Assembly: GCF_964340395.1 (NCBI RefSeq)
Contig: NC_135558.1
Coordinates: 8,784,501 to 8,848,500, forward strand
Length of the DNA: 64,000 bases
Source: Glandiceps talaboti
Taxonomy: Eukaryota > Hemichordata > Enteropneusta > Spengelidae
Direction: 5' to 3'
Below, in pieces: positions 41,660-55,200 of the stretch. Both the position numbers and the translations under genes were made by a program. The first letter of the stretch is position 1. Every line of letters begins with the position of its first letter. The notes under the pieces were generated by a model that saw only the letters and a program-made list of their open reading frames with translations, searched no databases and had not been told where the DNA came from.

Positions 41660-44632
41660 TTCATTATTGTACATGAGAAAGTTTTGAAGGACATATTATT
41701 CTTTACTCTTTGCGTAAATAAAATTGTAGAATTTAATTGGGATACATGGAACTCTAAAACGTGTCAAATTTTCTTAAATCTATGAGTAAACTGTAGGCAA
41801 GACTGATCTCAATGACATGTGTGATCACGCAATGAATATAAAACCTTGATGTGATAAAATCAATTCCCATTCCTTCAAGACATTGGTCATTGCCTTTAGA
41901 GGGCACATTCATGTAATATGTGTATATACAGTATTTGCATTCTGTACATCTCCTGAGTAGACGTGAACTTAAAGACTAGAGTTTCGATCCCAGTTGCATG
42001 TATTAGCATTATCTTATCAGTCATAAGGATTACATAGAATTACACAGTCATGTACATTCTGGACCAACTTTTTCTAATGCTTTGCCAGACAACTGTTTCT
42101 ATTACCTGAATTCCGATCCTAATCCCAAAGTGGGACTTTAACACCTGGCAGGCATTAACACCTCAGTGTTATCAACTAGAACAACTCAATATTGAAGCTG
42201 CCAATGTTAACATCACCAAGACAACAGTTGGCTACAAACCAGGAATGGGGTTTTGGAGCTGAAGTAGTTGAAATACATGTACATGTATATATTCACGATA
42301 GATAAGTACTAACATTGTAACCAATACACACAGCATAATTTGATACAGGTAAGCCGAGAGCTTTCGACCACAAACGTTTAGTACTCGTAAGTCTACCACA
42401 AGAGTTGAATTTCCATCAGTGTATGTTAATAGTATTGCTGTATATAAAGTTGCCATTTTGAAAAAAATGATGATCTAAGGTTTGGCCAAAATTTTAACAA
42501 CACATAAAAAATTGCAAGAACAACAACAACACTTGTAAGACTTAGACATTTGACAAAACTTACGGCTCCAATGGTTTTAATTTATCAAACCTGGACTGTT
42601 GTGATAATGTAATCATTGAAAAGTGAATATCGCGACAAAACCTATGAACCTTGTTGTGATGGATTACTCTCAAAGCATGAAGAGTACATTGTCCTTTTGT
42701 GAATACGCTGTCGTTTTGTCATTGCTTACGGCCGGGTAAATTAAATTCAGCCAGCCATTCTTAATAGTTAATGAAGAAAATTGGATTTGTCAGATATTGC
42801 TAAAAACACACGAAATTTGTTTTTAATTCAGCCTCAAATGTAGAAGATTGGTTTTGTGCATTCCTGTATTAGCTTTATGAAGTTTCCATGTAAACTGGTC
42901 ACATTAAAAAGTGTTTTGCCTACAAAAAGAAGAATCTGTACTCTAAAAATCCCTCCCCTCCCCGCAAAAGGTTGAAGGTCACAAAGTGGAGTAACAAAAA
43001 CATTTGCATCACATGATGGTTTTTGACCAATCAGTGCATAGGAAATTATATTTTATTCCAAATTGTATTTCTGTAGTTTAAAGTGGACACAAGTAAGATA
43101 TAAAAAAAAAAACCTAAAAAGTAAGAACAAAAAAATAGCATGCATATAATTATGTTATTCTTCCATGTAATTATACAATTTTTGGTTCAGGAGCATTTAG
43201 ATGCATGAACTATGTGATCCTGAGGCGTGATCTGCTATTTTCCCCCAGAGATAAACTTGCTATAAAAAGAAAACATAATTAAGTGTTATGTCCTCCTCAG
43301 TGGTGCTATTATGGAACGCCAAGAAACATTGACTAATTCATTCCCATGATATGACCTACTTGATATTTCAATCTCTGTTTATGGTCACAAGACTCTAATA
43401 ACACTGTACAGAAACAACAAAACTAGTCTTCATAGTAATGATAGGGACATAAAGTTTAACGTTTTTTATGTATATTTTATATTTATTAGGCATGTTTCAA
43501 TTCATTACGTTCATTTCATATTTACGTATGTTCATTTCAATGTTTGTAATAGCGAAAAGTAATCTACACTTCAGTTTTAAAAATCTGATTTGAGTAAAAA
43601 AAAAGTATTAGGAAAAATTGAAAAAGATAAAACTCATTAAATTGCATTTAGTAGTACAGTGGTATATTAATTGTCTAAGTTAATTACTGGATGATAAGGT
43701 TTAATGTAATAGTGTAGGTGTCACAAAAAGAAATAAAATCGTATATTAAATGTACATTTCATATAATTATAATAATAATAATAACCCCATGGTGCAATAA
43801 CCACCTCAGACATCCAAATATTTCAGTAGGGAAATCCAATTATATCAGATATGTAGGAATATTTTAATCAGTGAAATAATATTTCCTTGTAATTTTCAGG
43901 ACAAGTTTAGTTCATACATTTTTGTTTGTTTATGCAGGGAATTGTATTAACGTAATGTGCAATACTACTGCAATTTATTTTCACAAATTTCAAATAATGG
44001 CGTTCACATCAGCCCAGACATATTTTTTTTGCAAATGCAATGAAAAGTGTGTCTGGGACAATGACGTGAAGATGTCTGATTTTATGATGATTTGTGATGG
44101 CAGTCTTGTTTATTTAGATTCTACTAAGCATTTTTACTTTTACTATTCAGTTTGTACATATTTTTTCAGCTTCATGAAAATAGAGTAGCTGAAAGACCAG
44201 TCTAATATTTCATGTGAAAATATGATCTGTGTTATATAATTTGTCAAACTTATATTATATATAATCAGTGAAAAATTATTATGATAAAAATCTATCAATA
44301 AATGGTCTATAGGTAGAAGCAGGTCATGGTATGTGTATGTAAACTTATGATTAATCTGTAAGTGCTTTCAAAAAATGTTTGATTTCTTACTTGGCAGTGA
44401 CAGCAGAAATCCATTATTTTATCTTTAACATCATTTCAGTTTGACAATCATTCATGTCTGATTGTGAATAATGGTAGAAATCACTTCCAGTGTCGGATTA
44501 TGACAACAATCAATCTCAACAGATGGCGGAGGAACTTTCAATGTGCCATTCAAAGTATCATAATTAATCTTTTACAATTTCATCTCAAAGTGACCTCAAT
44601 AGATATATATATACAAGTGTACATGCATGGCT

Positions 44633-44795
44633 CCAAATTAGCGGTAGTCCATGTACCTGTACATTGTTTAGACATACTTCATATAAGACTACCAATTTTG
44701 AGATGTGGTAGTCTGTGAATTAGACCAATGGAAATCAATAAAAACTGTAGCTGAAAAAGTTCATTGGGCTAAATCTGATTATCAAGCATGGAAGT
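44633..44795 (+). repeat. Family D repeat, copy with one unit and the tail
   Basis: It holds aaattagcggtagtccatgt, aagactaccaattttg, a second ggtagtctgtgaattagacc and the tail motif actgtagctgaaaaag followed by atcaagcatgg. It is a single-unit version of the array at 14.2 kb in the same orientation. Confidence 0.5.
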
Positions 44796-46469
44796 TAATC
44801 CAAACCCTGACATATACATATACATATGGTTCTCTAGCCAAGTCATATGCTCATTTATCCTACTGTCACAGACAAGTTTTTTATGTGGTCGTTGAGGGCG
44901 CTATACCATTGTGGCGCTTACCAAACACAATCTGGTACCAGCACTTTGGCAGATTTATCAATAGGTGAAGATATATCATTTTGAAAAAAAATGACAATTA
45001 GTCATTTTGAATCTTTTCACATCATTAGTTTCACTATATTTGCTTAAAGTATTTTATTCTAAATACATGTGCGTGGAGTCAGTGAACTTTTTTGCTTACA
45101 TTTGGGAGCCATAACAACAGTAGTTGTTTGAAAAACAACAACATTAAACAATATAAGGTATACCATTGTAACTGTCACAATGCCAAAGAGTCTGACAGAT
45201 ATGAAAACGTGTTGTGCCATCATATCAGCCAGAGAAGCCTAACTGAACTGAACAATATGATGTATTTTACAGGCTGCACACCTAAGTATAGAAACAAGTC
45301 GTACATGCACGTGTATACATATATCAAAACCATGTGACTTGAATTGCATAGAAGTTTAAATAGTTGGATGAAAAAAAAATCAATTTTAAAAAGAAGTATG
45401 TCACTTATTTGTTCACTGTGATTATACCATTATTCAAGTATAAAGGTTAGGTTGGAGTAAATCACATCATGCAGACATTTTCACTGAAAAAGGATGTCTT
45501 TTCTAAGTAAACCTACTTTATTTCACAAAAAAGAAAAATCTCTTCACAATTGGAAAATATGATGGCAACGTCTGTATGGTCCTTTATTCCATCGCCATAG
45601 TAACAGGTTCGTCAATGGTTTATTGAGGTCAATTTTTCTATGAAATTACACATGCAGTGTAAGGAATGCTTATGGCGATAATTAAATATTTGAATGGACG
45701 CACACTACATGTTTTTATGATTTCACACCTAAGTATGGAACCATACGGCTCTCCAGTACCCAATTTCAGCCCTTGCCAAATTTTCACTTTAATTAATATC
45801 AGGAACAATTTTCAAAACACAAATTTTGCCATAGAATAGCAATAATGTTTTCCCATTTTCAGTGCTTTGGATCATGTTTGCTGTGACTATATTTTTCAAA
45901 ATTCATTAGAGTTTTTTTTTTATCACAAGAGTACTTCAACTTCATAAGCTACCACTTCAGTTGTCACTGGTTGAAGGTTACGTAGAGCGTAGCCTCTCCT
46001 GGCAGTACTTGTGACATATAGGATGTAACGGTAATAAACACTAATGATGTCAGGTCACAACTAGTTAGCATTTTACCAAGTAGTTCAGAACATCATTTTC
46101 ATTTTACCAAGCGGGTACTCAGACATTATCAGATTGGTCCTCATGTCTCTTTAAGTTGATGTCTGTGTCATGAATGAAATTCCACGAAAAGGTACATTTT
46201 TTTTCAAATGATTTGTATAACTTGTTAATTTCAAGTTAAAGCTACTGTAGTTGTAACAGGAGTATTATTTTGTTGATCAGGGAATTAATAATGTATTCAC
46301 TGAAAATTGTTTAATATACCAATAATTAGACATTATACATGTTAATTAGAGGTCAGTTTTATCCATGGGTTGAAATTGTAATTGTACTCAGGAGCTGGTT
46401 TTTGGGTTCAGACCTAAAAAGTAATTTGATGAAATTTATTGAACCATAGAGCTACATAAATATGTTTAT

Positions 46470-46582
46470 TTCATTCATTCATTCATTCATTCATTTATTC
46501 ATTCATTCATTCATTCATTTATTTATTTATTTATTATTTATTTATTTATTTCATTTATTTATTTATTTATTTATTTATTTAT
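46470..46582. repeat. (ATTC)n then (ATTT)n tetranucleotide array
   Basis: Pure ATTC units turn into ATTT units by C-to-T change within one tract of about 110 bp. Confidence 0.95.
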
Positions 46583-47639
46583 GTAATGGAAGAGCAATGG
46601 GAGAAAATCCCATTTACATGCTCTTAAAAAATGAAAAACTCATTATATATAATTATTATATATGACTAAGTAATTTATATCTTATAAAATGTACAAACAA
46701 ACGAGATTCGTTTATGGGAAAATTCTATTTCAGGGCACAGTAATGAGAATTAAATAAGATACAAATGTAACATTTAAAAGCACACACTTTGTAGAATCAA
46801 AAAAAGATGTTTTTAGACTTCCTGTTGAAATATTGTGATAATAACTAAAGGGAGAAGGAGGATGCTGATGAGACGTCAACGAAAATTTGGGATTCAGTTC
46901 CAAAAATAAAATTTTTGTTTTTGTGAATGGGAATTTTTAGCAGGAGTAGAAGAAATATGTTTGTTGTGAAAGTTCTCACACTTTATGAATATAATTATAA
47001 ATGAGTTAATAAGATCTTAAAAAGTGATATAATGTTTTGCATGAAATCAATAAGCATGGCTTGAAAGATTAAGAAACTAAGATTTGGACTGTTTCCGTAA
47101 AGTTGTCCTTGTTTTGTTAATTAGAAGGCAGATTTCGAAAGGTTATTGGAGCCATATTTGAAATCTAAAGGCAGATTATCGCGATAACAGTAACCTTACG
47201 TGTACCTGTATATCTATTTGTGGAAACACTTCCTTTGCCAAAGAAATCTATGGAACAGAATCAATAAACGGAAAGACTTAAACATGGTTATCAATTATTA
47301 ATGGCGTCATTGCAGGGACGTGTAAAAAAACTGCTGTAAAAATATGTTGACACTGTTTGACTGAAATCTGCCATAAAAACACATACACCAATTTAAGTTT
47401 ACAGGTAAATGGCAAAGTTTATCAACCTGGATGTAATACCACTCAGCTCATCACATTGCTATATTTGGTATCAGCAGACTCAACTATTTTTGCAAGGGGT
47501 AGGACTGATCTAAATGTTTTTTTCAGTCACAAAGAAATTATCAGTCGCTGAATCAATTTTTTCTGATAGAGAATCTCTGAAAACTCTTTCATTAAATGGA
47601 TACTGTATTTCTTTGAATAATTATGAAGTTTCTAGCACA

Positions 47640-47899
47640 TTATGTATCTTCAGTTGAACGTCGATATACAGTGTCCCTCTGTGATATATCCTGACCACCC
47701 CTAGAATTAAATAGATTTCACCATGTGAATCGTTACAGCTGTTGCCAAAGCACCACAATTGTAGTACGTATTGGTGTATGTCGATATTCCAATCCAATCA
47801 ATCGTTGCAACATATTTTTTGCCGGACCAGCATTATCCCGGGATTGCTTCTCCGGAATTTATGAGTGATAAGTTCACAATGATATTGTAAAGCTGCAGC
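47640..47899 (+). promoter_or_regulatory. Putative promoter and 5' untranslated region of the membrane-protein gene
   Basis: This stretch lies directly upstream of the start codon. It has more G+C and more CpG than the surroundings (for example tcccgggattgcttctccgg at about 47837) and tandem CCAAT boxes (ccaatccaatca, 47789-47800) about 100 bp before the ATG. No TATA box at a convincing distance is seen. The transcription start cannot be placed without cDNA, and a further non-coding exon upstream cannot be excluded. Confidence 0.35.
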
Positions 47900-48008
47900 A
47901 TGGATTCTTACAACGCTTTCTTAACGTCGCTTCTTCTCACCGCCTTTCTTATACCTCTGACCCAGCAGGGTCCTCTGTATGTGCGGGCTGTCGAAGCTGC
48001 CGATCCAG
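47900..48008 (+). CDS. Coding exon 1: start codon and signal peptide
   Basis: The ATG at 47900 sits in a good context (CAGCATGG). An in-frame TAA at 47888-47890, three codons upstream, fixes this as the first possible start in the exon. It encodes 36 residues starting MDSYNAFLTSLLLTAFLIPL, a typical cleavable signal peptide, then an alanine-rich stretch (VRAVEAADP) where cleavage could occur. The donor is CCAG|gtatga, leaving phase 1. The exon is clearly richer in G+C than the surrounding DNA. Confidence 0.85.
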
Positions 48009-51000
48009 GTATGAAAGCTGTGTTGTAGTTTATGGCCTCCATTTTTATAAATATATAGATTTACCATATTTTATCACTTTATTTTTTTTTATCCTGATTT
48101 ATATAATAAGTGATACTGGCTTGTTTACATTTGCGTATATTCAACTGTGAATTAATTATGCCGATAGGAACCAGATTTAATTAAATTTGTGTAATTTAAG
48201 TTAGTGGTTGCCGATTACCAAAGGTGAAAACAGCATAATTAATGTGTACATTGCAATGTTCCAACAACATTATGCAACATGTATACTGACTATGAAATAA
48301 ATAAGACACACTAAATAAAGGTTTGATCTCGCAGTACCAGTATTTCACAAAGTTTTCAGCATTTTGTACTGTACATTATTTGTATGTGCTAAGTGCTTAC
48401 ATGTACATGTACATGTACATGTATGAACATTGCAAATTCTAGACCTGAGTACTATCATGAATTGAACAAGTTAACTTTAAATCGAAAATCATACATATGA
48501 TATTTACTGCTTCATTTCCAATACATGTACCTGTGTATATTAAATGTAATATACTGTGTAGAGTTGTACAAGTTTGTGAATGTTCTTTTATAATGTGTTT
48601 CAGTTCTTATACATGTGTGTAACTGTTTTCAACAAATCTTATGCTGTGATGAGAGTCTAGTGTAAGAATTACAGTGTTTTAGGATTTAGGGGGAGGAAAT
48701 GTTGTAATAATCACACACACGTGATCACACACACACACACGCACATATATATATACACATTACATGTACATGTGCATATAATTTGCATGTACATACATGT
48801 GTATATATACTGAAACACATGTACCTATACGTACACACAAACTGACTGTAATACAGGCTATTCACTTGCAGTTATATTTTTAGTCATCAGACTGTACAGT
48901 TAAAAGTCTAGAAAAATTCAATTTATTCTTTAAAAAAATGAAATCTATGAAATTATCAGTGGTTAAGTGTTGAAAAAATGCCATCGCGTGACAAGTAAGT
49001 ATCAACAATCACTTTGGTAAAATGTGCATGTACATGTGCTGTATAACTTGGAGAAAGTGATCACAACATTTCTAGAAAATGACTCTAATTATTACCTCAG
49101 AGAAAATGTTTATTGAACCTTTTACTGTATTTTAATGAAATATGTACAACCAAAACATCATTATCGTACAACTACATGTATTAGCTGATTAGGCTATTTG
49201 TGGCAGCAATAGAACACTCCCAAAGGTGGGAGAACTGAAAAAAACACTATCAGAAATTGGAAATACAATACAGACATAAGCGCATATACACATGCTACAG
49301 TAACCTGTGTTGTTCTATATTATATGTAGACATATTTTGAATTTATATAAAATTATTCTTAGAGTAATAGTGTATAGATCATATTGTAATATGCTCCTGA
49401 TGGTAAGATTAGCCATCAGTGAAAAATTGGGAATTGTTTTTAAAAATTTGTTGACTTTGTGTGGAAAAAATTCATATTTGAAATTATGAACCCACAGTCC
49501 ATGCATGCACATTCATTCGTACATGGATAACCTCGAGGACAACTCATAAAACTGCAAATGTTTTACTTCAATGTGATAAAAATGAGCATTTTTGGTAAAT
49601 ATCAGTATCATCATAGTCATGGGTTGGGATTCTAGTTTGTCACTCGGTGAATTTTCAGATATCAAAAATTAGTTAAATTTTGACTTGATGCACAAGTTAA
49701 AAGGTAGATGTTAAACCAATACTACTGAAAATATTGTCACTGTCATCAATTTTACCGTTTGAAATATTCAACAAGAACATATTGAAAGTAACAAATCATT
49801 GTCACTTCACAAGTTCAAACAAAATATATGTATTCCAAAAACATGTATTTTATAACATGCATGTCACAAAATAATGCCTTTTTGACATGTAGGAATGTAA
49901 TATGTCATTATTAATAAAAATGTGTACACAAGTGGTTATTTTTAATATATATAACATAGTCATAGGAAATATTACAGAAAGATGTTAAGAACAAATTTAG
50001 AACATGAAACTTCATCAATATTTTGAGTCTAGGCAATAAGTAAATAAATATTGAACACATATCAGTTACAAAATCTACTTGTGAAAAAATTTCATAGATC
50101 ATTGTAAAAAAATGATTAAATTTTATGGACATATCGTAGGTATATTTATTTAATCTTTTTGTGTGTTATTTTGAATATAGGAAGTATTCGGATATTCTAG
50201 AACAAGCTGCAACCTATTAAGGTAGAATGTATCTCAAGGACCAATTTCTGTGAAAGTCAAAGTTCTTTAAAATCTCCCCACACTTTACCACATAAGATCT
50301 TGTTCCTGGTCATTTTTAAATAATAAAAAAGAAGTTTAGCGTTCATTGTCATGATTTCGACATTCTGTAAGTTTCCCATAGAGTTACAATGTAAGACATT
50401 TAGTCGGCAGCCATATTGGATTTTACAAATGCTCACTTTTGACAATTTAGACTCTGTATCACTGTGGTAGACATTAAATTCTTTCCTTTTCATTCATGAA
50501 AAAGATACAAAAGTCTATACTGTCCCTTTATGAGGTATAATCTTGATATCATACAAGATGTTGTTTCCCATAGACACCTGACTATTAATTCAAATTCTAA
50601 ATCTTATCAGGGATAACAAGTCTGTACAAATCCTACCCTTAGGATATACGTGTTGACAAAGATAACATCTTTTTTCGTACGACGGTCTGTTCATTGTATA
50701 CAAAGGTAACACAAGTCCACTCACATACACAGTGTAGACATACAGCTTTAGGAATCGCTGTTACAGTACCGGTATGGTTTGCTTGCCAGGTGTTAGCCTA
50801 TAATGGCTAATAATAATACTGCGCTAGCACAGGTGTCTGCACAATGTACATACATGTACATGTACATGTAGGTCTGATGCAGGCATTTAGTCCCTCCCTG
50901 TCGTCAAGACATGGTGATGAGATGTTAGTGCCAGCCCGGTGTTTGCACTGTAAGCTGCATGTAGCCCAGTATTAACATAGGACTAGTGCAGGCGTTTACA

Positions 51001-51995
51001 CTTTAAGTTGCCAACACTTCCTAGTGAGGTGTTAGTTCCAGCCTGGTGTTATACAGCACTAAGCAAGCCTGGTGTTAACGTAGGGTTGGTGCAGGTATTA
51101 ATCCCTTCCAAATGCTAAGATATGTTGAACTGTTAGTTTCAGCTCAACTCTAATATTAAACTAGCTCAGTCTGAGAGAGACTCCTGATTTTAGCAAACTT
51201 ACATGTACTTAACGCTACATTTGATACATGTGAGTGTATGGATATAGTAGCATCTACAACGTATTCTGCAGTGGTTTCAGTTAAGGTGGTTGTGTGGGCT
51301 AGGACATCAGGTGAATTTATCAATAAAACTATGTAAATCCACTCATACATTTTTATTTAGATGCACTGGAGTCGGAACTAGCAAAGGGCAAACAGTCAAT
51401 AAGCAGTAAACACAGCCACAAACTTTGACCAACTAAGAGTAATTGACATTTTGCTTATAGGTGAAATTTTATTTTTATCCAAGTATAAAATGATGAAAAT
51501 TAACAAGCTGTGACTTTTATAAGTGAAATCAAGACAAAGAAAAGAAAGATAACTGTAAATTGAAATGTATAATCATGAAGAATGAAATTTGACATTGAAT
51601 GAAAACGAAATTCTGAAAATGTTTTGCCCTAAGGAAACAAATCAACTTGTTTATTCTGTCTCCACGTATCACCTGAGACTATTTTATTTCAGTAATTACT
51701 GACTGCATGTTTATCTAATTACCCATGGCTAGATGAAATCCCATCAGATTCACTATTTTTATTTTCAGGATTGTAGGTAATGATGGGTGTACATGTATTT
51801 CTAAGGTTGCGTTTGTTAATGACACATCTGTTAGCTGGATGTGTAGAAGATTGTTATTTTCATTCTTTTCAATGTCATTGCTCTAAAGTACATTTGTTTG
51901 ACTGGAATTTCTGAATGAAGTTTTAAATCATTTTTTACATCATCATCAACATCACCACCACCACCACCACCACCATCATCATCATGATCATTACC

Positions 51996-52044
<49 letters not shown>

Positions 52045-52166
52045 CCACCACCATTGTTGTCATCATCATCATCATCTGTTTGACTGGAATTTCTGGATGA
52101 AGTTTTAAATCATTATTATCATCAACATCACCACCACCACCATCATCATGATCATTACCACCATCG

Positions 52167-52207
<41 letters not shown>

Positions 52208-55200
52208 GTCATCGTCATCATTGTTGTTGTTGTTGTTGTTGTCATCATCATCATCATCATCATATTTATATATATTATTATTATTATTATAACTTTGATT
52301 ATTACTCGTCATTAAGATTTTTATTTTAATGAATTTCATTCAGTAAAATGGGAAAATTTGGAAAAGAAAGACACATCCATTGATCCAAGAGCAATCCCCA
52401 ACTTACATGTAATTACTTTGATATAAGTATCCTGCATGTAGTAGTTGAGGTATTCCTAAATAATAGATGCACAATATGGTACATCACATGGTTCCGTTGC
52501 CATGGTTCCTGATGATGTAAAACTTAATCTTCTTTTCATTCTAGTGTTGCTATGCAACAAAGTATGAGGTTGGAATAGCTATACCCCTTGTTTAAAATTA
52601 AATCTGTAATAATTCTGTGAATCTGTTTGCTAACTATTCCAGTACTTATCAAACATTATTATTTATATTAAGTCTTTTGTAACATATTTGTTTTGGTTGT
52701 TTGGTCATTTTTTTGGCAGATTTTATGCGCGATACCAGACCAAAAACACTCACAGTTTCTTTCTTTTTTTTCTCACTGATGAACAACTTTAGAATAGTAG
52801 TTATCGTATGTGCAGTTTCTGTGATCCGAGTGGTGTCCCGTTTTGCTTGTAATTCCATCAAATTTGTCTACATGTATATTGAAATCTGCAGCCGACAGTG
52901 CTTTGTTGTTATAAACATGGTGTCACAACCCATATCCACAACAGCTGTTGCATTCTACAACATATTAATAATGTTAAATATAAAATAACTACTGATTTGC
53001 TGGACTGATATATTATGTTAAAATATTCAGTGTTGGTAATCAACTTATCAGTCTATTTTTATTTTATTCAAGGGGTGGGATGGGGGGGGGAGGGGGCATT
53101 CCCACAGGTTTGGTAGGGGTGTTTACTGCCACCATGGTACTAAAATGCAGACCCATTTTAGATTATTTTGAATTTTAAAAAATATTCCTGTTTAAGGTCA
53201 GGTTGTAATTTTGTGATGGAAGGAACTATAGCATTTTAGACCAAGGCTATCATTGAGACTTTCAAGGAGTAGATAAAAAAATGCATTACACAAAGATCAT
53301 AAAGAAAAGTGTTCCCACAACCCGGTGGAGTGGGAAGGGTGTGGGGCTACTCAATGCAAATGCTGGTATAAGGATGTGCCAGTACCCCTTTTGGGTATGC
53401 ATTTTCAGGTGCTGGTATAAAATGGGGGACTACATGTGGTCTTTGTATATAAATGGATTTTTCATTTAATACTCCTTGAAAGCCACAGAAATTTAACCCC
53501 TTTTGCCAATTTTTGAACATTCTTGAAAAATGTTATTCTTTACGTAAATCTTATAGAAAGTGAACTTCCAATAAGATGTCGGTTATAGCAAATCGAAAGT
53601 CCTTATAATGATTGATGAGATAACTTTCCTTTTCATGAAAACTCAAATATCAGTCTTTGATGAGATGTACTACAATATACTCATAGGATAGGACATTTAG
53701 TTGACCTGGCAAACTCCTGGAAAATTACTTGAAAACTCCCGGAGACACCTGGGAATAGAAGTATATTGTATGTGTAGAGTCACTGTGTAATACATTGGGC
53801 ATGTTGAAATGAGAAATTGAAAGCTGATATAGATGTAGATGTTATGGAGGTATCGTTTATAATGCCTGCATGGTTATTTCAAAAATGTTAGACTGCTATA
53901 CTGCAAAGATTGAAACAAAACAGATCAACAGGAAAAACTTGAGTTCAGGAATGTCGAAATTTTCAATGTCGGCTTTTTATAAAAAGCGGGTAAACTGAGT
54001 GCCTGTGCCTACACAAATGGCAAATTGGCTGTAAGAAAACATTTTTGGTTTTAATCATGAAAAATAATTTCAATCTCTGTTACATTTTCCTTTCATTTTC
54101 TGTAATACCTGGAAAAAAAATTTTTTTTTTTTTTTTTAGGTTTTTAAATATCTGTAAATGAAAATAATAACATTGAAATTTGAATGATTCTAACCAGAGA
54201 CATATGGTGGCAATTTTTTGTTGTTGTATTGATTTGAGTGGTGTACTAGTATGACGTACATTGTATGCAGAGATTTCTGATGCTGCCCGTGTATTTCTGA
54301 CATACTTTCTGTAAAAATGAAAAAGAGTGTGTATTGTTATCTTTTTACTGTCGTGTGCACTGGAGTTTTGCCGTACAACCTGTTGCACAAGGATTATGGA
54401 TCATGGTGTATTGAATGTTGGTTTTGTTTAAAGACAATATCAGTTGTAAGGTTTATGTAACATTTAAAAAAAAAGACAACAAAAAAACGGAAATCCGTTC
54501 AGTATCATCAGTCATATGAATGCCTCAATTGTTATGATGACGTCTTTTTGCAAAGATAATCCTGTCTTGGGGGAGTAAAATATGTACGATATATGAAACT
54601 TTAGAAGTTTCAGAATCCATCAGTACATAATCCACATGTATTCCATGTGCTTATAAATTCCAGTGCTGATTGATCGTGATGTTTTTGGAAATTTGTCATA
54701 AAAAAATGCAATCCAAAAGTTTCAGAATTCATTATATAATACTCCACATATATGTACAAAATGTGGTATTGTATATATAAAGACATCAGGGACGGTTTTG
54801 CCTTGTCTAGTTCAACCACGTTCCGATTAATACACTAACGCTTCCTACACTTTACCATAGTGTACATTTTTGTAAATCAGAACACAGTCATCAGGAACTG
54901 GACTATTAAAGTTTTTTGCCTACATTTTAAATCTCTAACACGGATCATGGCGTTTTAAAAATCTGTGTGAGAAAATTGTGTGTTAAACTTAAAATTTAAA
55001 ATTGTCATTTCATTACATAATAAATACTAGACGTATAATTTGTATGGGCATCATGTAGGATTTTGCCCTTATTTTAGAACTACAGCAATGATAGTAAATA
55101 GATTTTGAGATATATCATAAGACATTATACATTGAGGACATATTCTTGCAACTATATTGGTATATGGAAATTTGTGGGCTTTCAGAAAACGTTATCATTT

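Larger units (their letters stand above)
32111..47639. other. No assignable gene; possible isolated exons
   Basis: The block contains repeat copies at 35.6, 37.3, 38.9 and 44.6 kb and arrays at 41.5 and 46.5 kb. Several open segments with acceptor-like borders (39225-39415, 39641-39801, 44440-44554, 47405-47551 on plus; 41085-41209 on minus) could be exons of an unseen gene, but none is recognised and phases do not join simply. Confidence 0.4.

Noticed and set aside
51935-52339. 134-codon minus-strand frame with poly-Asp and poly-Met/Val
   Set aside because: It is the translation of the ATC/ACC microsatellite.
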